From NCBI GenBank assembly GCA_011087955.1, contig JAALKR010000007.1, positions 1 to 50,621 on the forward strand: a stretch of DNA of 50,621 nt, given 5' to 3'. Positions within the stretch are counted from its first letter, which is position 1. Each line of letters starts with the position of its first letter. Source of the DNA: Oligoflexia bacterium. GTDB taxonomy: Bacteria; Bdellovibrionota; UBA1018; CAIPTA01; JAALKR01. The notes under the pieces are model-generated. The model had not been told where the DNA came from. It saw only the letters and a program-made list of their open reading frames with translations, and made no database searches. Of this stretch, positions 23,426 to 32,321 are shown in pieces. Both the position numbers and the translations under genes were made by a program.

Positions 23426-25601
23426 GGATTCTATCAACGCTTATGATCCCATCTTTAGACTCTAAGTTTGAAATTACCTTTTGTAACTCTTCACGATTTT
23501 GAACACTAATCTCAAAAATGCAAATCGCCTTATCTTCTTTGGTGGTTCGTACGGTCGCCTGAACAATATTGACTCCTAAAGTGCTGATAGATTGAGTCAT
23601 CGAGGCCAACAAGCCCGGCGTATCCTCACAATTTACTCGTAGCCGTACCGAGCGGCGGACAAAGCCATGTTTTCCATCCCTTATCGGGTTCCAATCAACC
23701 ACTACTTGTCGCTCTACACCTGCCTCAAGGCCCTTTGGACAACTCGCTCTATGCACCGTTACGCCGCGACCACGGGTAATATAGCCAACAATCGTATCCC
23801 CAGGAATTGGATTGCAGCAACGAGCAAAACGAATCAAAACATCATCCATTCCTCCCACTAGAACAGCATTTCGAGCGTCACTCTTCTGCGCAGCAGTCGA
23901 AAAAACTTTCTCCAGAAATGTCTTTTCTTTCTCTTCTTCATTCTCCGAATCAATTTCTTCCGGAGCAAGCATTTTTGCTACTTCTTTGGCAATGATTTTT
24001 CCGAAGCCTATCGAAACATAAAGGTCGTCGATACTCTTCACATTTAACTTCTTTAGATGTTTTGAAATATCCCCAGATTTTTTAAACCTATCTAAGGAGA
24101 GCTTAATCTTCCGCAACTCACGTTCAAGGATTTCCTCCCCCATTTTACGAGCCTTATCGCGCTCTTCAGTTTTAATATAATTGCGTATTCTGGAGATCGC
24201 TTTGCTAGAACGAACAATCTTCAGCCAGTCTTTGCTCGGCCGCTGAGTCGGTGAGTTCATGATCTCCACAGTATCACCGCTTTTTAGCTTATAACGAAGC
24301 GGTGCTATTCTACCGTTTATTTTAGCGCCGACACAAGTATTACCCACATCTGTGTGGACCGCATAAGCAAAATCGATTGGTGTAGAACCAGCGGGAAACT
24401 CTTTTACTTCTCCCTGTGGTGTAAAGACATAAACATCTCCTAAATACAGATCGATCTTCACTGACTCTAAAAACTCATTCGGGTCCTTAAGGCTCTGATG
24501 GGTATCCATCAGTCGATTCAACCAATCCATATGAGTCACATCACCAGAACTTGCTCTACCCTCTTTATATTTCCAATGAGCCGCAATTCCAGAGTCCGCA
24601 ATCTGATGCATCTCATGCGTCCGAATCTGCACCTCAATTCGCTCACCGTATGGTCCAATTACAGTTGTATGCAATGATTGATAACTATTTGGCTTAGGCA
24701 TAGCGATATAATCTTTAAAGCGGCTGGTGACAGGTTTATAGCAGGAGTGAATTACACCCAAGGCCTTATAGCACTCTGTGATATTTTCTAGAATAATTCG
24801 GAACGCAACCACATCATGGATGTCTTTGAACTCAACACCACGACTTTCCATTTTTTTATAGATAGAATAGAAATGTTTGGGTCTGCCTGTTACTTCACCT
24901 TTTAATCCATATTCCTTAAGTCGTTCAATTATATTTGACTGTACTTCAGAAATGTACTTTTCCCGCTCACTCTTCTTAGTCGCAACTCTCTTAGCTAATT
25001 TATAATACTGTTCTGGCTTCATATAGCGAAAACACAAATCTTCCAACTCTGCTTTCATCCAATGAATACCTAGGCGATTAGCTAATGGTGCATGAATTTC
25101 TAACGTCTCTGTAGAAATCTCTCGTTGCTTCCGCAACGAGAGATGCTGAAGCGTTCGCATATTATGAGTCCGGTCTGCAAGCTTCACTAAGATCACCCTA
25201 AGATCTTTTGCCATCGCAACGATCATTTTACGGAAATTCTCGGACTGCTTTTCTTCTGTAGTACGAAATGTGATTCGAGAAATTTTTGTTACGCCATCAA
25301 CCAGTGCGGATACGGAAGGACCGAAAAGTGTTTCGAGGTCTTCCAATGTTGCATCCGTGTCTTCAACAGTGTCATGGAGAATCCCAGTGATGATCGAGTC
25401 TAAATCCAAGCGCAATTCTGCTAGAATTTGAGAAACACCAATTGGGTGAATAATATATGGTTCACCACTTGAGCGAGCTTGACCCTCATGGGCTTGCTTT
25501 GCAAATTCAACGGCCTTACGAACTAGAGGCAGATTTACTTCTGGATAGTATTCCAGCAGTTTCTCTTCAAGAATTTTTTGCTCTTCAACTAGATTGGCCA
25601 C
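23418..25601 (-). CDS. rel: Bifunctional (p)ppGpp synthetase/hydrolase (RelA/SpoT family)
   Basis: Stringent-response enzyme. Domains in order are: HD hydrolase (HPIGVSQILAELRLD, then HDTVEDT, HNMRTLQ), synthetase (SRFKDYIAMPKPNSYQSLHT, EVQIRTHEMHQIADSGIAAH), TGS (VFTPQGEVKEFPAGSTPIDFA), a zinc-finger-like ARCCNPIPGD segment and C-terminal ACT (VRLRVNCEDTPGLLASM). An intact HD site and an RFKD (RXKD) loop indicate a bifunctional Rel/SpoT type. No ATG is available: GTG 25601, with GGAG six bases upstream and overlapping the gmk stop by 17 bp, is preferred to TTG 25646. It follows gmk directly; the rpoZ gene often found between them is missing. Confidence 0.95.
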   Translation of the reverse strand: MANLVEEQKILEEKLLEYYPEVNLPLVRKAVEFAKQAHEGQARSSGEPYIIHPIGVSQILAELRLDLDSIITGILHDTVEDTDATLEDLETLFGPSVSALVDGVTKISRITFRTTEEKQSENFRKMIVAMAKDLRVILVKLADRTHNMRTLQHLSLRKQREISTETLEIHAPLANRLGIHWMKAELEDLCFRYMKPEQYYKLAKRVATKKSEREKYISEVQSNIIERLKEYGLKGEVTGRPKHFYSIYKKMESRGVEFKDIHDVVAFRIILENITECYKALGVIHSCYKPVTSRFKDYIAMPKPNSYQSLHTTVIGPYGERIEVQIRTHEMHQIADSGIAAHWKYKEGRASSGDVTHMDWLNRLMDTHQSLKDPNEFLESVKIDLYLGDVYVFTPQGEVKEFPAGSTPIDFAYAVHTDVGNTCVGAKINGRIAPLRYKLKSGDTVEIMNSPTQRPSKDWLKIVRSSKAISRIRNYIKTEERDKARKMGEEILERELRKIKLSLDRFKKSGDISKHLKKLNVKSIDDLYVSIGFGKIIAKEVAKMLAPEEIDSENEEEKEKTFLEKVFSTAAQKSDARNAVLVGGMDDVLIRFARCCNPIPGDTIVGYITRGRGVTVHRASCPKGLEAGVERQVVVDWNPIRDGKHGFVRRSVRLRVNCEDTPGLLASMTQSISTLGVNIVQATVRTTKEDKAICIFEISVQNREELQKVISNLESKDGIISVDRIHA

Positions 25602-26199
25602 CCTCAACTCCGAATTCCGTTTCAATGATTCGGCAGACTCCCGCAAAGGTGTTATCTAGCTCTTCATTGACAATCTGGTGGTCAAATTCCTTACCTTGTT
25701 CAATTTCAAAACGTGCATTATCAAGCCGCTGCACAATTGTATCTTTCGAGTCTGTGGCTCGCTTATGCAAACGCTTCTCCAATTCCTCCATGTTTGGCGG
25801 GTGTAAGAAAATCGAAACTGTGTTTTCAGGAAACAATCGTTCAAAAGAAAGAACGCCCTGCACGTCCACATCTAGCAAAACAGCTTGTTGTTTACTCTTA
25901 GCCGAAGCCAAGAATACTTTCGAAGTACCATAAAAATTGCCATGCACTTCAGCCCACTCAACCATCTTGTTAATAGCAATTTGATCTTTGAATTCTTTCT
26001 TCGAAATGAAGAAATAATGCTCCCCATGTTTTTCGTTTTCTCGAGCTTTCCTAGTAGTATTAGAAATTGAAAGAACTAAGTTCTCATATTTTTTTAGGAG
26101 CATTCCACACAACGTCGACTTGCCGCCACCGCTGGGTCCTGTAATTGCTAGATATAATCTTCCCTTTGCTAATGATAAACGGGTCCTGGCCGATGACAT
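25585..26199 (-). CDS. gmk: Guanylate kinase
   Basis: Phosphorylates GMP to GDP, supplying GTP and the (p)ppGpp precursor pool for the adjacent rel. P-loop ITGPSGGGKSTLCGML, GMP-binding SISNTTRKAR..E..G.HYFF and EWAEVHGNFYGTSK, and the LDVDVQG Walker B region are all present. 204 aa, a normal length. The order yicC-gmk-rel is common in Gram-negatives. Five bp separate its start from the yicC stop, and its 3' end overlaps rel. Confidence 0.96.
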   Translation of the reverse strand: MSSARTRLSLAKGRLYLAITGPSGGGKSTLCGMLLKKYENLVLSISNTTRKARENEKHGEHYFFISKKEFKDQIAINKMVEWAEVHGNFYGTSKVFLASAKSKQQAVLLDVDVQGVLSFERLFPENTVSIFLHPPNMEELEKRLHKRATDSKDTIVQRLDNARFEIEQGKEFDHQIVNEELDNTFAGVCRIIETEFGVEGGQSS

Positions 26200-26204
26200 T
26201 GCTA

Positions 26205-27137
26205 TTACTCCAGGTTTTGAATCTGCTCACGAAGGCGGTCAATTGCAAGCTTTAGATCAACAACATGGTTTGTTACTTCCAGATCATTGGACTTAGATCC
26301 GATCGTATTGGTTTCTCGAAGCATTTCTTGAGTCAAGAAATCAAGTCGTTTACCAATAACTAATTCCTTTTCACCTTTAGCAATATCTAGAAATTGTCGA
26401 GAGTGGCTTTCTAATCGGTCTAACTCTTCCGTTACATCACTGCGGTCCGAGTAATAGGCTAATTCTTGAAGAAAACGCGATTCATCAATATCTACATTAA
26501 CCCCATGAAATGCAGCGTCCATTCGATCCTTTAAACGCTTCTTCAAGCGTTCATTAATAGTCGGCACTTTCTTACGGATACTACCAGTAAATGTGGCAAC
26601 GGCAGTCATTTCTTGCTGTAAAATTTCTGAGATAGCCTTGCCCTCATTGGCTCGCATTTCAAGCACTTCGACTAAAGCATTATGTAGCGCCTCATCAAGC
26701 AAACGAAACAACTCTGCTCGTTCCGCATCACCCAATCCCGCTACATCTTCTATCGCTAAAGCGCCTGGCAGGCGAAGAATAGAAGTTAAGTCTAAACCAC
26801 TAGGAATATTCAAATGCCCTGAAGCTTCCTCAATCCCACGAGCATAGGCCTGCAGCGCAGCTTCATTAATTGGGTTAATCATACCCGGATCAAGTATTTG
26901 ATAACCAACCAGGACTTCTATAGTTCCACGATGGAGTATTTTGGAAACCATATTGCGCATGACAGGATCCCAAGATGCGAAAACCCTCGGCAACTTCGGT
27001 CTAACTTCCAAGTACTTACAATTTAAGCTCTTGACTTCAATGGAAACCATTGCTCGCTTAGAAGACACAGTTGCACGACCAAAACCCGTCATGGAATGTG
27101 GTATAACCTGCTTATACTCTTTAATGCGATCCTTCAT
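26205..27137 (-). CDS. yicC: YicC-family endoribonuclease
   Basis: Cytosolic YicC/YloC protein; members are reported to be endoribonucleases. The N-terminal hallmark SMTGFGRATV, then VEVKSLNCKYLEVRPKLPR (here VSIEVKSLN), and the C-terminal DUF1732 part, LDFLTQEMLRETNTIGSKS followed by KLAIDRLREQIQNLE, are complete. Its ATG overlaps the accA stop (ATGA), so it is coupled to accA. 310 aa includes a 15-residue extension before SMTGFGR that is longer than usual; an internal Met at that motif is an alternative start. Confidence 0.95.
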   Translation of the reverse strand: MKDRIKEYKQVIPHSMTGFGRATVSSKRAMVSIEVKSLNCKYLEVRPKLPRVFASWDPVMRNMVSKILHRGTIEVLVGYQILDPGMINPINEAALQAYARGIEEASGHLNIPSGLDLTSILRLPGALAIEDVAGLGDAERAELFRLLDEALHNALVEVLEMRANEGKAISEILQQEMTAVATFTGSIRKKVPTINERLKKRLKDRMDAAFHGVNVDIDESRFLQELAYYSDRSDVTEELDRLESHSRQFLDIAKGEKELVIGKRLDFLTQEMLRETNTIGSKSNDLEVTNHVVDLKLAIDRLREQIQNLE

Positions 27138-28108
27138 ACGTCCAATTGACTATCAATTAGGCTGCTCTGCCCAATCTTACGGAAACGCGAAACTCGCTGC
27201 TCCTTAAGCGTTTCCCCGTCTTCCTTTTGTAACTCACGAATAAGGCTTTTCAATCGAGACTTAAGAATCTTAGCTGCCTCATCATGATCTCGATGTGCGC
27301 CACCTTTTGGTTCTGGAAGAATCTCTCCAATAACACCAAGCTTTTTAACCTCTAGCGCACTCATTTTTAATACAGCTGAAGCTGCTTCACACTGAGTGGC
27401 ATCGCTCCAAAGAATGGAAGCGCAAGACTCCGGTGAAATCACAGAATAGGTTGAAAATTCCTGCATTAGAACCCGATCGGCCACCGCAATTGCTAATGCA
27501 CCACCAGAACCACCTTCGCCAATCACTACTCCGACGACTGGAACCTTCAGCCCAAACATTCTCATAATGCTATCTGCGATTGCCTCACTTTGGCCCCGCT
27601 CCTCAGCATCAATTCCGGGATAGGCGCCTGGAGTATCAATTAAAGTCACGATGGGGATGTTAAAACGAGCTGCCATCTCCATAAGGCGAATTGCTTTTCG
27701 ATAACCTTCTGGCCTAGCCATTCCAAAATTCCGCTTAATTTTTTCTTTGGTTCCACGACCTTTTTGTTGACCAATTACTAAAACCGGCTCACCGTCCAGA
27801 CGACCAAAGCCGCCTATAATCGCAGCATCATCAGAGAATTTACGATCTCCGTGTAATTCACAAAAATCATCCAGAATACGCTCGATATAGTCCAGCGTAT
27901 AGGGACGATTCGGATGGCGAGAAAGTTGTACTCGCTGCCACGGGCTAAGATTTTCGTATACTTCTTGAATGAGGGACGTAAGTTTACGTTGCAACGCCTG
28001 GATCTCTCGACTAAGGTCCATTCCCCCGTCTTTCGTCATAGACCGTAGATCAGCTATCTTTTTCTCGAGGTTCGATATTGGACGCTCAAAGTCATAATAC
28101 GGACTCAT
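27134..28108 (-). CDS. accA: Acetyl-CoA carboxylase carboxyltransferase subunit alpha
   Basis: Transfers CO2 from carboxybiotin to acetyl-CoA with AccD, the first step of fatty-acid synthesis. Diagnostic stretches: FERPISNLEKKI at the N-terminus, GQQKGRGTKEKIKRNFGM, LIDTPGAYPGIDAEERGQS, GEGGSGGALAIAVADRV and YSVISPESCASILW. ATG 28108 gives MSPYYDFERPI, matching family N-termini; the longer frame to 28126 would need TTG. accD and the biotin subunits are not in the window. It sits in a minus-strand run with yicC, gmk and rel. Confidence 0.96.
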   Translation of the reverse strand: MSPYYDFERPISNLEKKIADLRSMTKDGGMDLSREIQALQRKLTSLIQEVYENLSPWQRVQLSRHPNRPYTLDYIERILDDFCELHGDRKFSDDAAIIGGFGRLDGEPVLVIGQQKGRGTKEKIKRNFGMARPEGYRKAIRLMEMAARFNIPIVTLIDTPGAYPGIDAEERGQSEAIADSIMRMFGLKVPVVGVVIGEGGSGGALAIAVADRVLMQEFSTYSVISPESCASILWSDATQCEAASAVLKMSALEVKKLGVIGEILPEPKGGAHRDHDEAAKILKSRLKSLIRELQKEDGETLKEQRVSRFRKIGQSSLIDSQLDV

Positions 28109-28135
28109 AAGGACCGACACTAACAAGCTTTTTTA

Positions 28136-28816
28136 TCAGATGCCAGCACTGATATGGCGACTCATCAAGGGCTGCCTTCGAAAAATATTGAATATAGTGG
28201 CTCGAACAGAGTCCCAAAAGAGCCGCCTGTCCTCAGCCCCTGCCTGGAAAATACATCGATTGATTGTATTAAAATTGACCTCAGACCACTTGAGTCGTTT
28301 TTGGCAATCGACATGAAACGCACAAGCCTTCTGCCCTCTTAGCCAACCAGCTGGATTGTTGGATTGGACTAGATAATTACTGATGGCAAGTCTAATTGCT
28401 GTATGCTCCTGATTGGGCTTCAATCGAAAAACTGGAATGCCATCCGAATCGAAAAATCGAGTCGCCCCTTTGGCCGTGTTTTGGCAATGAAATCGAACTA
28501 GACTACCAAAATGAGTACCTGAGCCTGCAAGAGCATCTCCAATATCATGAACTAAAATCGCTTTGCATGTTTGTCGTCGAGAGTTAGATGTTCTCTCAGA
28601 AGAGAATTTAACCCCATAGCAAAGCTCGAAACGTTCAAGGTATTGATCAAAACCAACCTCTTGAATAGTGGCCAGAGAGAGGCGCTTCACCTTCATCTTC
28701 TCCTGTAATTTTTTATCCGCCGGCGGCGCCTCTGTCGAAATTGCAAAGATAAGTAGCCCCACACAAGCTGAGATAGCTATCCCGTAATAAAGAGCGCGTA
28801 CTAAACGCATTCTCAT
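28136..28816 (-). CDS. Membrane-anchored protein of unknown function
   Basis: 226 aa. One N-terminal hydrophobic helix (LVRALYYGIAISACVGLLIFA) acts as signal anchor; the rest should be periplasmic. It has several Cys (FELCYG, RRQTCKAI, RFHCQN, KACAFHVDCQKR, NRCIFQ), enough for two or more disulfides. No known domain is recognised. SD AAGGAGCAAAGCGG precedes ATG 28816. It lies 20 bp upstream of accA and 20 bp downstream of the lipoprotein gene, so it is probably in the same transcript. Confidence 0.65.
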   Translation of the reverse strand: MRMRLVRALYYGIAISACVGLLIFAISTEAPPADKKLQEKMKVKRLSLATIQEVGFDQYLERFELCYGVKFSSERTSNSRRQTCKAILVHDIGDALAGSGTHFGSLVRFHCQNTAKGATRFFDSDGIPVFRLKPNQEHTAIRLAISNYLVQSNNPAGWLRGQKACAFHVDCQKRLKWSEVNFNTINRCIFQAGAEDRRLFWDSVRATIFNIFRRQPLMSRHISAGI

Positions 28817-28836
28817 CCGCTTTGCTCCTTATATCC

Positions 28837-29208
28837 TTACCGATACCAGCCCACGACCTGACCACTCTCAAAAATTAGGTACCTTTCACCTTCTAGGGAA
28901 TATCGACTTCCGTACATCCAGCGCTCATGACCGTTTCTTCCGGAGCCAGCGATCTCGCGAACCGTAGGCTCACCCCAACTCTCAACCACTTCACTTCGAT
29001 TCATTCCAACCACAATGTCGTTATTTCTAATCGCAATAGCCACCGGACTCAAAGCAAGCCCACGCATCGGATCCGAAGCAACTCCACGCGCCGACCCTGG
29101 ATCCTCTAAACCGAGATCAACACCGAGATCAACAAGCAGACTTGAACATGCGCTCAAGGAAAGAGCACAGATACAGGTCGCTATTAACTTTAGATTCCGC
29201 TCCAGCAT
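28837..29208 (-). CDS. Lipoprotein with BamE/SmpA-like domain
   Basis: Start ATG 29208, set by SD AAGGAGGGTTTT. The N-terminus LIATCICALSLSACSS is a signal peptide with a lipobox (LSAC), so it is lipid-anchored. The mature part has a short VDLGVDLG direct repeat and a C-terminal BamE/OmlA-like fold pattern: GMNRSEVVESWGEPT, then ERWMYG and YLIFESGQVVGWY. Such domains occur in outer-membrane assembly lipoproteins; a direct BAM role is not shown. It is the first gene of the minus-strand run toward rel. Confidence 0.75.
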   Translation of the reverse strand: MLERNLKLIATCICALSLSACSSLLVDLGVDLGLEDPGSARGVASDPMRGLALSPVAIAIRNNDIVVGMNRSEVVESWGEPTVREIAGSGRNGHERWMYGSRYSLEGERYLIFESGQVVGWYR

Positions 29209-29333
29209 AAAACCCTCCTTAGGTCTAGACTCACTAACCACGTCGGACAAATATGGCAAAATATTTACCGACAAATTCATTTCTAAAAAATAGCGACAAA
29301 CTCGCTTCTAAAATTAAATAGTTTTCAGACGAT

Positions 29334-29882
29334 ATGAGTATTGATATGTCGAAAACTACAGAGCTGAAGCAAAAGTCGACTAGAAGAATAGCTTTATTCG
29401 CTATGTTGGCGTTTATTTTTGGAGCCTATAATTTCTATAAGGCAGGCGCTGGCTTCCTTAGCCGTAAACACTTACTAAGCTCAATTTTTACACGCACAGA
29501 GAATAAGGCGCAAGACACAGGGGCCGAGGGAACTAAAATTCATCGGAAAATTGCCCGCATTGATAGTGCTGCTGACATTGGTAGCACGGCCAACCTGCAT
29601 GAGATAAAAATTAATTACAAAAAACGCGGTGGCGGAAATGGTTTCATCAGTATTTCGCTCTGGGCAAAATGTGACTCACTTGAAACAGCCATATTTGTTG
29701 AAGAAAAATACCCTAAATTTCAGAGTGCCATTATCGAAAAAATTCAACTCATAGAAGAAGCAAAAATCACCACAGAAGAAGGCAAGAAAGTGATTCAAAA
29801 TGAAATGCGACTCGCAATGAATGCAATCTTGCCTCGTGGAAAGGTTGAGAAAATTTTCTTTCACAACATGATAATGGAGTAA
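29334..29882 (+). CDS. FliL-like flagellar basal-body-associated protein
   Basis: 182 aa with one N-terminal membrane helix (IALFAMLAFIFGAYNFYK) and a periplasmic C-terminal domain with the FliL pattern: a long strand (NGFISISLWAKCDS), a helix with ...KYPKFQSAIIEKIQLIEEA, then TTEEGKKVIQNEMRLAMNAIL and PRGKVEKIFFHNMIME at the end, where FliL has ...GKV..VyFtefviQ. FliL binds the stator and strengthens motor torque. It is outside any flagellar operon and diverged, so it may be a paralogue. Start ATG 29334 or 29346. Confidence 0.6.
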   Translation: MSIDMSKTTELKQKSTRRIALFAMLAFIFGAYNFYKAGAGFLSRKHLLSSIFTRTENKAQDTGAEGTKIHRKIARIDSAADIGSTANLHEIKINYKKRGGGNGFISISLWAKCDSLETAIFVEEKYPKFQSAIIEKIQLIEEAKITTEEGKKVIQNEMRLAMNAILPRGKVEKIFFHNMIME

Positions 29883-29898
29883 TTACTCAATGGAGTAA

Positions 29899-31179
29899 TC
29901 ACTGAATTTTGTATTTCCGTAATTTCTGGAACAACGTCGAGCGAGCAATTCCTAATTCTCTTGCCACCTGCTTCCGCTGCCCAGCATTTCGTCGTAAGGA
30001 CTCACGAATCATCCATTCCTCCATCTTCCGGATGGAATGAAACTTCGGATTGGTTGTCGAAGCTAACTCTGTGCCATGTCCATGTAAGTGAATATCACTC
30101 TCTAAAACGATCGATGTACCCCTTACTTTTACCCTAGTGATCGCTCTATTTAGAACTGAATTTAGTTCCCTCACATTTCCGGACCAATTGTGTTGTCTTA
30201 GAATTGCCTTTGCCTCTGCTTCTATTTGAAATTGCTCTTTATGTAGCACACCCTCAACAAACGCCTTAATGTCAGGTTTTCGGTCACGCAATGGCGGAAT
30301 ATGGATCCAATTATCCGCTATCCGATAGAAGAGATCCGAGCGCAATTTTTTAGCCGCTAGCGCTGTTTCGATAGATAAGCTTGTTGCCGTTACCAGACGG
30401 AAATCACTTTTTTGATATTCATCAGAGCCCAGTGCCTTGACTTCTTTAGTCTCTAGAACGCGCAACAATAAGGCCTGCGTAGGCAGCGGCAAGTCTCCAA
30501 ACTCATCGAGAAAGAGAGTGCCTCGATGAGCGGACAATATGGCGCCAACTCGGTTTTTTGCCGCGCCAGTAAAAGCTCCTTTTTGATGACCGAACAACTC
30601 TGAATTGACCAAATCTCCAGAAAGACTTGCACAATTTACAGAAATGAATGGAGCACTGGCACGAAAAGAATTCTCATGAATTAGTTTTGCAACTACCTCC
30701 TTTCCGGTTCCTGTCTCACCCGTAATGAGGACAGAGAAATTACTTTTTGCTGCGATTTTCGCTTCTTGGATAATCTCTTTAAATGAGTTGGATACGTAAA
30801 ATATTTTTTGGTCCTGTTTGCTCGGATCAAAGGATTTCGAAAATCGCAAGAAAGACCTTCCAATTTTGATTACAGCCCCGAGGCTAAGATACGCATCATT
30901 TACTCTCGTTCCATTTACAAAAATACCGTTGCGATTATTTAGTGACCGAATGGCATACTGATTTTTCTCCGTTAAGTAGAGCTCTGCATGATGTTTTGAG
31001 ACGAACGGATCATCTAGAACTAAGTCGCAGCTGCTAGCTGAACCAATGGTATATTGCGTATGCCAGAGACGTTTTTCTATTGCCCGGCCATAATAAGGCT
31101 CAACCTTAAGATCACAAGGAATCTTAAGGGCAGTGCTCGGTTTTCGGACGGGAGTTTCCAACCATAGTGTCTTTTCCAT
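29899..31179 (-). CDS. FHA-domain sigma54-dependent transcriptional activator
   Basis: Three domains: an N-terminal FHA domain (phosphothreonine binding: YTIGSASSCDLVLDDPFVS, KHHAEL, NNRNGIFVNG), a central AAA+ sigma54-activator domain with Walker A GETGTGKE, the GAFTGA loop (HQKGAFTGAAKNR), Walker B GTLFLDEFGDLP and R-finger region, and a C-terminal Fis-type HTH (QVARELGIARSTLFQKLRK). It should activate RpoN promoters under control of a Ser/Thr kinase, without a receiver domain. ATG 31179 is set by SD GGAGGAAAG. Divergent from the CcsA-like gene. Targets are not identified; flagellar or envelope genes are possible. Confidence 0.93.
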   Translation of the reverse strand: MEKTLWLETPVRKPSTALKIPCDLKVEPYYGRAIEKRLWHTQYTIGSASSCDLVLDDPFVSKHHAELYLTEKNQYAIRSLNNRNGIFVNGTRVNDAYLSLGAVIKIGRSFLRFSKSFDPSKQDQKIFYVSNSFKEIIQEAKIAAKSNFSVLITGETGTGKEVVAKLIHENSFRASAPFISVNCASLSGDLVNSELFGHQKGAFTGAAKNRVGAILSAHRGTLFLDEFGDLPLPTQALLLRVLETKEVKALGSDEYQKSDFRLVTATSLSIETALAAKKLRSDLFYRIADNWIHIPPLRDRKPDIKAFVEGVLHKEQFQIEAEAKAILRQHNWSGNVRELNSVLNRAITRVKVRGTSIVLESDIHLHGHGTELASTTNPKFHSIRKMEEWMIRESLRRNAGQRKQVARELGIARSTLFQKLRKYKIQ

Positions 31180-31247
31180 CTTTCCTCCAAATGTTTGCAC
31201 CAATGGGTTGCAATCCAAGGGCCAGCCCAATAAAATTTCCAACTGTT

Positions 31248-32087
31248 ATGATCAATGCATTATTTATAGGTACGGCGGTATTATATTTGATTGCGCTTAC
31301 TTTGGAGGTATTGCAGCGGATATGCAGTAAGACTAGCACCGAGACTAGCACCAAGAACTGGGCTGCTGTAGTAGAGCGCTTTTCATTCCTTACATTTACG
31401 GTCTCGATTTGTGTTCTAGCCTATCAGTCTTCCAATTTGCTCAGTACAGACACAAAATATTCTTTTGCCTGGCTTCTGCTTACCTGGGCCATTGCCGGAG
31501 CAAATCTGCTGACAGAAGTGCTTTATCAATCGCGGGTATCAAAACCTAGCACCTTCACGTGGATAGTTTTTGTTATCTTTGTTTTCCCCGCACCCGAGAG
31601 TCATTCGCTTGCTGCGTTTTTTGAGGATGGGATCACTTGGCTTAACTTTCACCGAGTCGTATTTATTTTAGGTTATGCCTTTTATCTCCTCGGGATTCCC
31701 ATCCTAATGAATTTTATCTGGACGAATGTGTTGATTCCTATTTTTTTTAAACGCCCCAAGGGCGCAGTCCTAGAACACTACACACGTGAACTTGAGCAAG
31801 TGCATTTAAATCTCATCCTTTGGGCCTTGCCGCTTTTGTCTTTAGGGATTTTCACAAAAATCTTGGTGTGGATTGAAAATGGAATGTCTTTCAACGCAGA
31901 AATGATTTGGCAAGCAAGCCAAGGAGAATTCTTAGCGATTACGACCTGGTTTACTTGCGCCCTCTTCTTGCACACACGCATCTTCCTACGTTGGCGCTAT
32001 TCGGCCTGTGCCTATGTTTATCTCTTTGGATTGATCGTAGTCGTGGCCGCCCATTTGAGCGGCCAACTCCTACTACAAATTACTTAA
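31248..32087 (+). CDS. CcsA/HemX-like integral membrane protein
   Basis: About 8 transmembrane helices. The pattern LNFHRVVFILGYAFYLLGI, WALPLLSLGIFTKIL, and ALFLHTRIFLRWRYSACAYVYLFGLIVVVAAHLSG resembles the HemX/CcsA (cytochrome c assembly) family, including the paired His residues that bind haem in CcsA. The tryptophan-rich WWD motif of true CcsA is not evident, so HemX-like is the better label. Start taken at ATG 31248 (MINALFIGTAVLYL), where the first helix begins; an earlier frame start at 31167 would overlap the divergent regulator start. No SD was identified. Confidence 0.55.
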   Translation: MINALFIGTAVLYLIALTLEVLQRICSKTSTETSTKNWAAVVERFSFLTFTVSICVLAYQSSNLLSTDTKYSFAWLLLTWAIAGANLLTEVLYQSRVSKPSTFTWIVFVIFVFPAPESHSLAAFFEDGITWLNFHRVVFILGYAFYLLGIPILMNFIWTNVLIPIFFKRPKGAVLEHYTRELEQVHLNLILWALPLLSLGIFTKILVWIENGMSFNAEMIWQASQGEFLAITTWFTCALFLHTRIFLRWRYSACAYVYLFGLIVVVAAHLSGQLLLQIT

Positions 32088-32212
32088 TCACCTATCATAT
32101 CCACCTCCTCGAGACCGTTTGGCTCGTCTTGCTGGAGACTTTAGCTCTAAATTTTGTTGTCGAATTCTCGCCGCTTGGATGGTAAACTACTCTTTCGTTT
32201 GCAACTGACAGT

Positions 32213-32299
<87 letters not shown>

Positions 32300-32321
32300 G
32301 TTTACAAAATCCAATGCTCAA

